The position numbers and the translations under genes are program-made. Of a stretch of 64,000 bases of DNA, positions 48,848 to 57,375 are shown piece by piece. The stretch is taken from the NCBI RefSeq assembly GCF_049445995.1, contig NZ_JBMSDZ010000016.1:19397-83396 (forward strand), read 5' to 3'. The notes under the pieces are model-generated. The model saw only the letters and a program-made list of their open reading frames with translations, was not told where the DNA came from and did no database searches. Source of the stretch: Dyella_A sp049445995. GTDB taxonomy: Bacteria; Pseudomonadota; Gammaproteobacteria; Xanthomonadales; Rhodanobacteraceae. The stretch's first letter is position 1; each line of letters opens with the position of its first letter.

Positions 48848-48881
48848 TTGCATTGGCCAATTGTTGTAGTTACAATAATTC
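48848..48881 (+). promoter_or_regulatory. brnT promoter and operator-like repeat; leaderless start
   Basis: TTGCAT (48848-48853), a 17-base spacer and TACAAT (48871-48876) make a good sigma-70 promoter. TTGTA-2-TACAA (48864-48875) overlaps the -10 and could be the BrnA operator. The ATG is 6 bases after the -10, so transcription should begin at or next to it. No Shine-Dalgarno exists. Confidence 0.7.
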
Positions 48882-49157
48882 ATGCGCATCAGCTATGACC
48901 CGACCAAGCGACAGAAGACCCTGGAGGAGCGCGGACTCGACTTCGAGGATGCACCAGCAGTCTTCGCCGGCCTCACTTTCGAGGTCGAGGACACCCGCCG
49001 GGACTATGGCGAGACGCGCATGATCTGCTTCGGCCACCTTGCCGGTCGCCTCGTTGTGATCGGCTACACGCCAAGAGGAGCAGTTCGCCACATCTTCAGC
49101 ATGAGAAAAGCCAATGAACGCGAGAAAGCCCGTATCGGCCCGTACCTTGAAGTCTGA
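48882..49157 (+). CDS. brnT: BrnT-family ribonuclease toxin
   Basis: 91 residues, the BrnT size. BrnT has a RelE-like fold and cleaves mRNA when freed from its partner. Family pattern: MRISYDPTKRQKTLEERGLD with FEDAPAVFAG, then DYGETRMICFGHLAGRLVVI and HIFSMRKANEREKARI at the C-terminus (the R-x-x-N/K-x-x-E region of the active site). It overlaps brnA by 44 bases, the usual tight coupling. The mRNA is probably leaderless. The AT-richer context and neighbouring IS debris suggest horizontal gain. Confidence 0.93.
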   Translation: MRISYDPTKRQKTLEERGLDFEDAPAVFAGLTFEVEDTRRDYGETRMICFGHLAGRLVVIGYTPRGAVRHIFSMRKANEREKARIGPYLEV

Positions 49158-49392
49158 TCTCAAGCGCGTGGACTCGCACAGGACAAAAGCCAGCGAGTAC
49201 AAGGAACTTCCGGAACTGACGGATGCCATGCTCAAGCGTGGCACCGTTAAGCGTGCTGGCCGGCCCGTTGCGACCAACCCACGGAAGCAGGTCACTATTC
49301 GCCTCCCGGAATCGGTGCTTGCCAAGTGGAAAGCCACGGGCCCAGGTTGGCAGACCCGTATGGCTGAGTTGCTTAGTAAGCGTGCTTCGTAA
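49114..49392 (+). CDS. brnA: BrnA-family antitoxin
   Basis: 92 residues. The C-terminal ribbon-helix-helix DNA-binding domain is seen in PRKQVTIRLPESVLAKWKAT followed by GPGWQTRMAELLSK. The N-terminal part (KSDLKRVDSHRTKASEYKEL, PELTDAMLKRG) is the toxin-binding region. BrnA neutralises BrnT and represses the pair, probably at the inverted repeat over the -10. Its end abuts remnants of mobile or receptor genes on the opposite strand. Confidence 0.93.
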   Translation: MNARKPVSARTLKSDLKRVDSHRTKASEYKELPELTDAMLKRGTVKRAGRPVATNPRKQVTIRLPESVLAKWKATGPGWQTRMAELLSKRAS

Positions 49393-49483
49393 GTGCCGGT
49401 CTAACAATTCGTCGTAAGAGACTTCCCGTCAATACCACCCGCTTGATGCTCTTGCCTTGAGCTTTCAGGCTTTCGCTGGTCAT
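49373..49483 (-). other. 36-codon ORF resembling a TonB-receptor N-terminal plug piece
   Basis: The minus-strand ORF starts ATG at 49483 and reads MTSESLKAQGKSIKRVVLTG then SLLRR. The stretch (K/R)VVLTGSLLRR resembles the start of the plug domain of TonB-dependent receptors. The likeness is short and the ORF ends in brnA's 3' end, so it may be a remnant cut by the brnTA insertion or coincidence. Confidence 0.3.
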
Positions 49484-49699
49484 GGTGTTGTCCCCGGTGC
49501 TGCGTTGTGCGTGTCAGTGCTGCACGGTGTTCAACGTTGCCAGACTGCATTTCCGTAAACGGTCTTGTTGCATCGGTGGGTTGATGCGGACCAGGGTATA
49601 AACCGCGCCCGGAGACCTCGTTCATCCAGCGGTGTCGTCGGTGCTTCGGGGATCGGCCGAAACACGTTTGGACGTCCGGAATGTTAGTCAGGTTCTCTC

Positions 49700-49840
49700 C
49701 GGGGCGAATCCAGATCTGCTCGGGCGTGGACGTTTCCACGCTGACCGCCTTGGCCCGCTGCAGGCTGCAGCGCACGTCCTGGATCAGCAGCGTGCGCAGG
49801 TACGCGTCGCCGCGGCAGCTGATCGTGCCTAGGAGCGTGG
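49700..49840 (-). pseudogene. IS110-family transposase C-terminal remnant
   Basis: Minus-strand sequence reads LGTISCRGDAYLRTLLIQDV then RCSLQRAKAVS, the C-terminal IS110/IS1111 block (normally G-I-S-K-R-G-D-x-Y-L-R-T-L-L-I-H-G-A-R). About 45 codons remain, surrounded by frame-broken sequence (49484-49935). No complete ends are seen. Confidence 0.65.
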
Positions 49841-49935
49841 GCCCGTTCTGGACAAGGGATCGACTCACGCGCAAGTCCGACGAACGCGCACAAGCCACGC
49901 CCCGCCCGGCGGATCGCCGGGCGGGGCGCGATCGC

Positions 49936-52272
49936 TCAGAACCGCACCGTCGCCGTCAGCATGCTGGCGCGCGGGGCGCCGGCGAGCAGGGTCTGGAAGG
50001 TGCCGCCGGCGTCGCTGGTCACGAAGCCGTTGGAGCCGATGGTGCCGAAGTAGCGCTTGTTGGCGAGGTTGGTGACGTTGAGCGCGAGCCTGATGTCCTG
50101 CGCGAAGCCGACCTTGCCCAGGTCATAGCCCACCTCGGCGTTGAACAGCCAGTACGACGGCACGCCAGCATCGTTGATGTAGGTGTAGTAGCGCTTGCCG
50201 GTGTAGTGGGCGGACAGGCGCAGGTCCCACGGGCCGGGCGTCCACACCAGCTCCGAGGCGATCAGCTGTTTGGGGCTGTCGACCACGGTCTTGCCCTTGG
50301 TGGGCACCACGATCGGGTTGTTCTGCGCGTCGTAGCCGCTGACGTAGTCGTTGTCGTAGCGCGAGCGGTTGTAGGAGAGCGAGTTGGACCAGTGCAGGTC
50401 GTCGGCCAGCCTGAAGTTCACCGCCAGCTCGGCGCCGCGGCTGCTCACCGAACCCACGTTGGCGTAGCCGCTGGCGCAGCCGACGATGCCGGCGCACTGC
50501 GAGATCACCAGCAGGCGGTTGCTGAACTTCACGTCGTACAGCGCCAGCGAGGCCTGGTAGAAGTCGCTGACCTGGCGCAGGCCGCCCTCGATGGTGCGCG
50601 ACTGCTCGGGCTTCAACTGCTTGCCGAAGGTGTCGAAGGCGACCTGGGTGGTGGCCAGCGGACCGGTGATTCCGGCCTGGTAGGCGGCGATGTTCTTGGC
50701 GTACGAGCCGAACACCTCGAAGCCGCCGCCGAGGCGGTAGCTGGCACCGATCTGCGGCAGGAAGGTCTTCTTGGCGGTGAGCGAACCGTTGGCGTAGTCG
50801 CCCGGCGTGCCGTAGCTCAGCGTGCCCGGCACCGAACGCGCGGTGACCTTGGTATCCGGCGACTTGAAGCCCACGTCCACGCTCAGGCGGTCGTCGAGCA
50901 GCTTGAAGCTGTCCTGCACGTAGAACTGGTGCGTGGTGGTTTCGTAGTGCTGGTAGAACTGGCGCAGGTTGGGATCGTTGAGGAAGTAGCTGTCGTTGAT
51001 CGGACCGGTGACGTAGTAGTAGTTGCGCTGCACGTTGTGGTTGGAGTCTTCGTACCAGAACCCCGCCTCCACGTGGTGGATGCCGATGTCCCAGCTCAGC
51101 GATGCGGTGAGGCCGCCACGGTCGATGCCGTACTCGGTGGTGCGGATGGAGATCGGCGTCTGCTGCGGCGTGCCCGGGTAGGAGGGCACGTACGGCGTCC
51201 ACCAGTGACCCTGGCCGCGATCGTTGTGGTAGTAGCCGGTGGCCTTCAGGCGCACGGTGTCGCTCAAGGCGAAATCGCCGAACACGCTGGCCACGGTGTC
51301 GTCGCGCAGACCGCTGGCGTCGTAGTAGGAGTCATCCACGCTCTGCACGTTGCCGTCGTTGACCGTGCCGGTGGTCTGGTACTGCGTGGCCACGGCCACG
51401 GCCCGGTTCCAGTCGGGGCGGAAGTTGTCCCAGTTCCAGCCGTTGCGCTTTTCCAGCGCGAGGGACAGATCCTGGTAGTCGTTCTCGTGGCGGCTGGAGG
51501 TGGTGAGCAGCGCGCCGACGCGGCTGTCGTCGCCGAAGTCGTACACGGCCTTGCCGTTGAACTGCTTCTGCGTCTGGTCGCCCTGGCCCTTCCACTTGTT
51601 GACGGTGGCGTAGGCGCCGGACAGGTACATGGCGAAGCCGTGGTGGTCGCCGGTATCGAGGCGCGCGTAGGTGCGGCGGGCCGAGTCGCTGCCGATGCTC
51701 TGCGCCACGGTGACGCCGTAGTCGGGGGTGGGATCGGCCGAGTAGAACTGCACGGTGCCGCCGAGGTCGCTGGTGGACGCCGTACCCAGCGAGCCGATGC
51801 CCTCGGCCAGCTCGGCGCCGCCGAGGTTTTCGGCGATCAGCGCGCGGCTGATGTGCAGGCCGTTCTGGTTGCCGTAGCTCATGTCGCCCAGCGGGATGCC
51901 ATCCAGCGTGAAACCGAGGCGGTTCTGGTTGAAGCCACGCAGGCTGATGCGCGTGGACCACTCGTAGTTGCCGAACGGGTCGGCCGACTCGAAATGCACG
52001 CCGGGCTTGGATTCGAGCACCTTCAGCGGGCTGCTGCCCGGCGGCAGCACCTTCACGTCTTCGCGGGTGATGCGCTGCACCTGGCGCGACTCGCCCTGGC
52101 CGATCACCGACACGGTCTGCAGCTGCTTGACCTTGCTGGCATCGGCGGCGGCATCGGCGGGCGCGGCATCCGTGGCGCTGGGCGTGTCGGTGGCCAGCGC
52201 GCTTCCCTGCAGCGCGGCGAAGAGGGCCAGCGCCAGCACGGCGCGGCGATGGGAGATCAGACGGTTCGACAT
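49936..52272 (-). CDS. TonB-dependent outer-membrane receptor
   Basis: 778 residues from the ATG at 52270-52272, with signal peptide (RRAVLALALFAALQGSALA), a TonB-box-like segment (VKQLQTVSVIGQGE), a plug domain (VLESKPGVHFESADPFGNYE, SLRGFNQNRLGFTLDGIPLG) and a 22-strand barrel ending in an aromatic C-terminal strand (ASMLTATVRF). It imports a ligand across the outer membrane using TonB energy. The substrate is unknown. Neighbouring genes for exported phosphodiesterases, alkaline phosphatase and 2',3'-cyclic-nucleotidase suggest a phosphate ester or its product, but that is inference. Confidence 0.93.
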   Translation of the reverse strand: MSNRLISHRRAVLALALFAALQGSALATDTPSATDAAPADAAADASKVKQLQTVSVIGQGESRQVQRITREDVKVLPPGSSPLKVLESKPGVHFESADPFGNYEWSTRISLRGFNQNRLGFTLDGIPLGDMSYGNQNGLHISRALIAENLGGAELAEGIGSLGTASTSDLGGTVQFYSADPTPDYGVTVAQSIGSDSARRTYARLDTGDHHGFAMYLSGAYATVNKWKGQGDQTQKQFNGKAVYDFGDDSRVGALLTTSSRHENDYQDLSLALEKRNGWNWDNFRPDWNRAVAVATQYQTTGTVNDGNVQSVDDSYYDASGLRDDTVASVFGDFALSDTVRLKATGYYHNDRGQGHWWTPYVPSYPGTPQQTPISIRTTEYGIDRGGLTASLSWDIGIHHVEAGFWYEDSNHNVQRNYYYVTGPINDSYFLNDPNLRQFYQHYETTTHQFYVQDSFKLLDDRLSVDVGFKSPDTKVTARSVPGTLSYGTPGDYANGSLTAKKTFLPQIGASYRLGGGFEVFGSYAKNIAAYQAGITGPLATTQVAFDTFGKQLKPEQSRTIEGGLRQVSDFYQASLALYDVKFSNRLLVISQCAGIVGCASGYANVGSVSSRGAELAVNFRLADDLHWSNSLSYNRSRYDNDYVSGYDAQNNPIVVPTKGKTVVDSPKQLIASELVWTPGPWDLRLSAHYTGKRYYTYINDAGVPSYWLFNAEVGYDLGKVGFAQDIRLALNVTNLANKRYFGTIGSNGFVTSDAGGTFQTLLAGAPRASMLTATVRF

Positions 52273-52452
52273 GCGTGCACATCCTCGTCGCGGGGGCACG
52301 GCCCTCGCGGCATCAGTGGGAGAAACGGAAACCCGCGATCACCCCGGCGGGGCGAATCGCGAAAGCATGCGTGGCGCGTGTGAAGCGACGTTTACACCGA
52401 CGTGTCAGCGCGTTTGGACGACTGAACCGTGCTGTCACATGCGCCGGCTCGT

Positions 52453-53790
52453 TCAGTGCGGCGGCGCGAGCAGCGCATGCCCCTGCGCGGTGGGCAGCGC
52501 CACGCCGAGGTAGCCGGCCAGCGTGGGCGCGATGTCGCGCATGTCCACCACGCCGAGGTCGCGACCGGCCGGCACGCCGGGCCCGGCGATCAGCAGCGTG
52601 GCGCGCTGGTCGGGACGCGCCGGGTCGTAGCCGTGCATGCCCTTGTAGTGCGAGGGTGCCGGCAGCGGCGCGTCCGCAGTGATACCCAGCTCGTAGCCAG
52701 GCTTGAACACCACGAACCAGCTCGCCTTGTCGCTGCCGCCCCTGGCCAGCAGCTGCTGGCGATCGAGGATCTCGGCGATGCCGTAGGCCGGGTCCTGGCG
52801 CAGACGATCGAGCAGCGCCTGCACGCGCGCCTTCACCGCCGCGTTGGCCGAATCGCGCAGCACGATGGCCGCGCTGCCGCCGTCGTTCCACACTGCGGCC
52901 TGCCAGTCGGTGATGGCGCCGTTCTTCAGCGTCACCAGGCCTTCCTTGAGGAACGGCGCATACAGGTTCACGTCCTGCGTGACCGGCGCGAAGCCGTGGT
53001 CGGAGACCACCGCGACGACGCCGTCCGGATGCACGCGGCGCGCGGCATCGACCACTTCGCCGACCAGCGCGTCGATCTGTTCGAGCACGCGGTTGGCATC
53101 GGGCGTGCCGGGGCCCTTGGCGTGCTCCTCGTGGTCGAGCGCGGCGAAGTAGACGGTCATGAAATCCGGCCGATGCAGCGTCAGCAGCTTCACTGCGAAG
53201 CGTGCGCGGGCCTGGTCGCCGTCCAGCTCCTCGTTGATGCCCAGCGGATACGGGCCGAGGTCCTTCTCCAGCGCCGGCAGCAGGCCGGGCGTGGCCAGTG
53301 CGGCGAGCAGCTTGCGGTCGTCGGCGGTGCCGGTGCGCCAGATCTGCGGCAGGTTCCAGTCCACGCCCACGGCGCCCACGCTCACCGGCCAGTGCACGTT
53401 GGCGGTGGAGAGTCCCGCCGCGTGCGCGGCCTGCCACAGCGTGGGCACCTTGATGTCGCTGGCGTACCAGTCCCAGCCGAGCTGGTTCTTGTTGTACGGA
53501 TCGAAAGTGAGGTTGCCGCCCACGCCGTGCACCGCGGGCGAGACGCCGGTGAGCAGGGTGACGTGGCTGGGATAGGTGAGCGTGGGCAGCACGCCGGTGA
53601 CGCCTTCGGCATAGCTGCCCTCGCGCAGGAAGCGGCTGAGGTTGGGCAGCGCCAGGCCGCGCTGCTTCGCGTGCAGCACGTCGCCGGGGCGCAGCCCGTC
53701 GATGGAGATCAGCAGCACCGGACGGGCGGACGCGGCCAGCGGCGCCAGCAGCAGACACAGGGTGGACAACAGCGGGATGAGTCGACGCAT
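52453..53790 (-). CDS. Exported nucleotide pyrophosphatase/phosphodiesterase-like alkaline phosphatase family protein
   Basis: 445 residues from the ATG at 53788-53790 with signal peptide (LIPLLSTLCLLLAPLAASA). The metal-binding pattern ARPVLLISIDGLRPGDVLHA begins the fold. TLTYPSHVTLLTGVSPAVHG contains the nucleophilic Thr/Ser region typical of type I phosphodiesterases, with DPYNKNQ and VAVVSDHGFAP (second metal site) downstream. It cleaves phosphodiesters such as nucleotide or lipid headgroup esters outside the inner membrane. It is followed by the TonB receptor gene, separated by 180 bases; divergence to glpQ is not present (same strand). Confidence 0.9.
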   Translation of the reverse strand: MRRLIPLLSTLCLLLAPLAASARPVLLISIDGLRPGDVLHAKQRGLALPNLSRFLREGSYAEGVTGVLPTLTYPSHVTLLTGVSPAVHGVGGNLTFDPYNKNQLGWDWYASDIKVPTLWQAAHAAGLSTANVHWPVSVGAVGVDWNLPQIWRTGTADDRKLLAALATPGLLPALEKDLGPYPLGINEELDGDQARARFAVKLLTLHRPDFMTVYFAALDHEEHAKGPGTPDANRVLEQIDALVGEVVDAARRVHPDGVVAVVSDHGFAPVTQDVNLYAPFLKEGLVTLKNGAITDWQAAVWNDGGSAAIVLRDSANAAVKARVQALLDRLRQDPAYGIAEILDRQQLLARGGSDKASWFVVFKPGYELGITADAPLPAPSHYKGMHGYDPARPDQRATLLIAGPGVPAGRDLGVVDMRDIAPTLAGYLGVALPTAQGHALLAPPH

Positions 53791-54109
53791 GATGGTTTTC
53801 GGTAGCCGGCGGGAGAACCGGCATGCTCGGGGCCGTGCGCTACAGCAGCGTGACGCGGCGATGTCGCGTTGCGCCACGTGGTTTGGATGTGATTGGGAGC
53901 GGCCGGGGGCGTCCGCTTGTGTAGTGCGAGTCATGAAGCCCGCCGCCATCATCCCGGCGGCTCTCAACAGACGAACGTCTGGTCAAGCTGGAGGAGCTGT
54001 ACAACAGCGCGAGCTGGTCATCCAGTGTCTCGGGATGCTCGGGAAGTCGCTGGATCCCAGCTTTCGCTGGGATGACGAGCAAAGTGGGCGTGGCGAGCGT
54101 GCAGATGCG
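53791..54109. other. Intergenic region with a TGGATCCCAGC-type hairpin repeat
   Basis: No gene. ATCCCAGC-TTTC-GCTGGGAT at 54054-54073 is a perfect 8-bp stem, a widespread intergenic repeat (TGGATCCCAGCTTTCGCTGG). It lies about 36 bases past the glpQ stop and could terminate it. The rest holds the promoter of the phosphodiesterase gene on the left. Confidence 0.7.
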
Positions 54110-55219
54110 TCAGTGGCCGTCCACGGCACGACGCCCCAGCGCCGGATCGTCGGTGAAGAACGCATCGATGCCGGTGGCCAGATACACCTTGAGCTGCGCC
54201 AGCATGCCGGCGGCGTTGAAGGTGTCCGGGTGGTCGCCCTGCCAGAACTCCTTCGCCAGGAAGGTGTTCTCCGGGCGGAAGGTGTACGGATGCACCTCAA
54301 GGCCGGCGGCGTGCGCGTCGTGCACCAGCGCGGTGGGCGTGCCGAGGTGGCCGTCGGCGGTGTACGGGATGATGGCGTGGTAGTCGGGACCGATCGCATC
54401 GGCGTACTGCGCGATGGCCCTGAGTCCCGCCGGCGTGATCATCTGCGCGTAGGTGAGCGTGCCGCCGGCCGCCAGCACGTCGCCCGGGTGCATCGCCGGC
54501 TCGTCGATCAGCTGCAGCAGCGTGATGTTGGGATGCGCACCGTTCGGATGCGCCTTGCCCAGCTTGCCGCGCAGGTACTTCAGGTTGGCGATCTCGAACG
54601 ACTGGATCTCCACCGGCGCGCTGCGCGTGTACGCATGCGCGGCCAGCGTGGCCAGCAGCGCGTCTTCCATCGGCAGGCCGATGTGCTGGAAGTAGCTGCC
54701 GTGCTTGATCTCCGGGATCAGCCCGATCACCCGCCCGCGCACGGCCGATTCGGCGGCGACGAAGTCGATGATCTCGTCCAGCGTGACGATCTGGAACTGG
54801 CCGTCCCAGGCGGTGCCGCGCAGCTCGGGCAGGCGCTCGCGGGCGCGCAGGATTTTCAGTTCGGCGAGGGTGAAATCCTCGGTGAACCAGCCGGTGACGC
54901 GCCGGCCGTCGATCACCCTGGTGGTCTTGCGCGCGGCGAACTCGGGATGATCCGCCACGTCGGTGGTGCCGGCGATGTTGTTCTCGTGGCGCGCCACCAT
55001 CACGCCGTCCTTCGTCATCACCAGGTCCGGCTCGATCACGTCGGCGCCGTCGGCGATCGCCTTGGCGTACGAGGCCAGCGTGTGCTCGGGCCGCAGCGCG
55101 CTGGCGCCGCGGTGGCCGATCACCAGCACCTTCGACGCGAACGGCTTCTCGGCGGCGTGCAATGCGGTGGTCATCGGCAGCAGTCCGAGCAGGAGGGTGA
55201 GACAGCTTAGGCGACGCAT
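54110..55219 (-). CDS. glpQ: Exported glycerophosphodiester phosphodiesterase
   Basis: 369 residues from the ATG at 55217-55219 with signal peptide (MRRLSCLTLLLGLLPMTTAL). The catalytic block VIGHRGASALRPEHTLASYA followed by ADVIEPDLVMTKDGVMVARH is the GDPD signature with His, Arg, Glu and Asp ligands. IGLIPEIKHGSYFQHIGLP carries the third metal site. It hydrolyses glycerophosphodiesters to glycerol-3-phosphate and alcohol in the periplasm. It lies between the phosphodiesterase and phoA, all on one strand. Confidence 0.94.
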   Translation of the reverse strand: MRRLSCLTLLLGLLPMTTALHAAEKPFASKVLVIGHRGASALRPEHTLASYAKAIADGADVIEPDLVMTKDGVMVARHENNIAGTTDVADHPEFAARKTTRVIDGRRVTGWFTEDFTLAELKILRARERLPELRGTAWDGQFQIVTLDEIIDFVAAESAVRGRVIGLIPEIKHGSYFQHIGLPMEDALLATLAAHAYTRSAPVEIQSFEIANLKYLRGKLGKAHPNGAHPNITLLQLIDEPAMHPGDVLAAGGTLTYAQMITPAGLRAIAQYADAIGPDYHAIIPYTADGHLGTPTALVHDAHAAGLEVHPYTFRPENTFLAKEFWQGDHPDTFNAAGMLAQLKVYLATGIDAFFTDDPALGRRAVDGH

Positions 55220-55309
55220 GGGCGATTCCGGCAGGGGGGTGCCATGCGTTTTACGCATCGGCGGTTGCAGGGGGATGGCAGCGACGCTCCTCATCACGCG
55301 CTGGCCGTA

Positions 55310-55344
55310 CCCTCACCCCAACCTCTCTCCCGGCGGGAGAGGGG
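55310..55344 (-). repeat. CCCTCACCCC-type repeat, third copy, after phoA
   Basis: CCCTCACCCCAACCTCTCTC followed by CCGGCGGGAGAGG forms a hairpin, ending 15 bases from the phoA stop on the minus strand, so it probably terminates phoA. It resembles the two copies at 39.5 kb. Confidence 0.75.
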
Positions 55345-55359
55345 CTCTATCCATGGGCT

Positions 55360-57114
55360 TTACCGGCCCTGCTGTTCCTGCTGCAGCCAGCGCGCATACC
55401 GCGGGCGGTCGACCGGCACGCCGGCGGCGTTGCAGCTGCCGAGTCGGCACAGTTCGCTGCGCAGGCGCGGGGTGTGCTGCACGATGATGTGGAAGATCGC
55501 GTTCTGCTCCAGCTCGCCGTGGAAGGCCGCGGCGCCGGGACCGTTGGCGAAGATCGCCACGTCTTCGCCGCCGTGCGTCTCGGCCTTCAGCGGCACGGTG
55601 GCTTCCTGCAGGTAATCGGGGTCGGTGGTGTCCACGTCGGTGAGGTTGGGGCGTCCGCGCGTCGCGGGGCTGATCTGGCTGGGCGCGTGCGGGTAGTGCT
55701 TGGGGCCTTCGCTCTGGCGGTCGCTGGCGCCGGTGTAGCCGGGGCCGCTGGCAAAGCCGAGCGTGGTGTACGGCAGGCCGGTGGCATCGGGTGCGTTGCC
55801 GGGCGCGCTACCCTCGTCGTAGCTGCTGGTGTGGCCCTGCACCTTGCCCAGGATGGGGTTGCCGCGGCGCGGGTAGCCGGCGAAGGTCATCGTGTGGCTG
55901 TGGTCGGCGGTGACCACGATCAGCGTGTCGGCCGGATCGGTGGCCGCCTGCGCGGCCTTCACCGCCTCGGCGAAGGCGATGGTTTCGTCCAGCGCGCGGA
56001 ACGCGTTGCCGGCGTGCAGCGCGTGGTCGATGCGGCCGCCCTCGACCATCAGGAAGAAGCCGTTCGGGTTCTGCCTGAGCACGGCGATGGCGGCGGTGGT
56101 CATCTGCGCCAGGCTCGGTTCGCCGGCGGTGTCGTGCGGCCGCTCGTGCTCGTAGTTCATGTGCGAGGGCTCGAACAGGCCCAGCAGCTGCGGCGTGTGC
56201 GCCAGATCCAGCGCGTCGAGCTGGTGCTGGTTCCACACGTAGCGGCCCTGCGGATGTCTGGCCGTCCATTCGGCAATCAGGTTGCGGCCGTCGAGGCGGC
56301 GGCCCACCGCGGTGCTGTGTTCCGGATCGGCCGCGCCGGCCGGCAGGAACTCGGTGCGTCCGCCACCCATCGCCACGGTAAGCCCGCGGCCGGGGAAGTC
56401 GACCAGCTGCGCGGCGAAATCCTTGCAGCCCTGCGCCTTGGCTTCCGGCGTGAGCTCGGCATCCACTTCCCAGTTGCGCTCGGGCAGGTGGCCGTAGGTG
56501 GCCGCGGGCGTGGCGTGGGTGATGCGCGTGGTGGTCACCGCGCCGGTGCCCATGCCCGCGGCGGCGGCCAGTTCCAGCGTGGTCACCAGCTCCTGGCCGC
56601 GGCTGCCGGCGCAATCGTCGCGCCGCGGCAGCTGCGACACGCCGATGTAGCCGGCTCGGGTCTTCACGCCGGTCATGATGGCGGTCATGGTGCCGGCCGA
56701 ATCGGGCGTCTGCTGGTCGGTCTCGTAGGTGCGGCTGAGCGCGCTGAAGGGAAACCGCTCGAAGCTCAGACGGTAGCTCTCGCCGTCCACCCCCGCGCGC
56801 TGGCCGGCGAGGATGTGCGCCGCCGCGATGGTCGGCAGGCTCATGCCGTCGCCGAGGAACACGATGACGTTCTTCGCGCGCTGGCCGCCGGCCTGCGCCT
56901 GCGCCGATGCGGCGGCCGCCTGCGCCGCGCCGGCGCGGAACCACCAGGCGGGGGTTTCGCCGGACGGACGCGCGATCGCCGGCACGCCGATGACGGCGGC
57001 GGCGCCCCGGTCGGCGGCGGCAGGCGCGGTGGCGACGCCGGCGCAGCCGGCCAGCAGCGCGGCGCAGCCGGCAGGGCACAGTACGCGGCGCAGCGCGGAC
57101 GGCAATCGGTTCAT
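55360..57114 (-). CDS. phoA: Alkaline phosphatase (PhoA-type), exported lipoprotein
   Basis: 584 residues. The N-terminus has a lipoprotein signal (CPAGCAALLAGCAGVATAPA). The first metal site is VIVFLGDGMSLPTIAAAHI. The nucleophilic serine lies in QQTPDSAGTMTAIMTGVKTR near residue 139. VEGGRIDHALHAGNAFRALD and VVTADHSHTMTFAGYPRRGN hold the second metal site. It releases phosphate from many monoesters outside the inner membrane. A TAP of this kind is usually under PhoB control, but no clear Pho box (CTGTCAT repeats) is visible upstream. Its C-terminus is longer than E. coli PhoA. Confidence 0.94.
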   Translation of the reverse strand: MNRLPSALRRVLCPAGCAALLAGCAGVATAPAAADRGAAAVIGVPAIARPSGETPAWWFRAGAAQAAAASAQAQAGGQRAKNVIVFLGDGMSLPTIAAAHILAGQRAGVDGESYRLSFERFPFSALSRTYETDQQTPDSAGTMTAIMTGVKTRAGYIGVSQLPRRDDCAGSRGQELVTTLELAAAAGMGTGAVTTTRITHATPAATYGHLPERNWEVDAELTPEAKAQGCKDFAAQLVDFPGRGLTVAMGGGRTEFLPAGAADPEHSTAVGRRLDGRNLIAEWTARHPQGRYVWNQHQLDALDLAHTPQLLGLFEPSHMNYEHERPHDTAGEPSLAQMTTAAIAVLRQNPNGFFLMVEGGRIDHALHAGNAFRALDETIAFAEAVKAAQAATDPADTLIVVTADHSHTMTFAGYPRRGNPILGKVQGHTSSYDEGSAPGNAPDATGLPYTTLGFASGPGYTGASDRQSEGPKHYPHAPSQISPATRGRPNLTDVDTTDPDYLQEATVPLKAETHGGEDVAIFANGPGAAAFHGELEQNAIFHIIVQHTPRLRSELCRLGSCNAAGVPVDRPRYARWLQQEQQGR

Positions 57115-57184
57115 CGTCGGCTCCTCTGGGGACAGGCAGGGAACGCCGATGATAGCGGGCGCCCCGCCGCAGCGACCGCGCGGG

Positions 57185-57375
57185 CTAGAGTTTCAGATGG
57201 ATCCCGCGCCGGTCCATCGCCCACACGATGAACCACCACAGCGCGACGAAGGCGATCGCCCACGCCAGCGAGGCCACGTACGGCCCGGCCGCGGGGGTGA
57301 TCCAGCGCGCCAGTTGCACCGGCAGACGGGCGAGGAAATCGGGCCAGTACAGATCCGGCGCCGGTGACAGTACCG
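57185..57375 (-). pseudogene. C-terminal remnant of a NagX-like transmembrane acyltransferase
   Basis: The minus-strand frame ends VLSPAPDLYWPDFLARLPVQ, LARWITPAAGPYVASLAWAI, AFVALWWFIVWAMDRRGIHL KL. The final hydrophobic stretch and the terminal RRGIHLKL match the end of NagX (DUF5009, a putative N-acetylglucosamine-linked transporter/acyltransferase). No N-terminal part exists nearby; the frame meets the nagB-II-like remnant near 57375 in opposite orientation. It is a gene end left after deletion. Confidence 0.6.

Noticed and set aside
52273..52450. Pho box upstream of the TonB receptor
   Set aside because: Two TGTCA motifs exist on the plus strand but with about 31-base spacing and the wrong orientation for the minus-strand gene.
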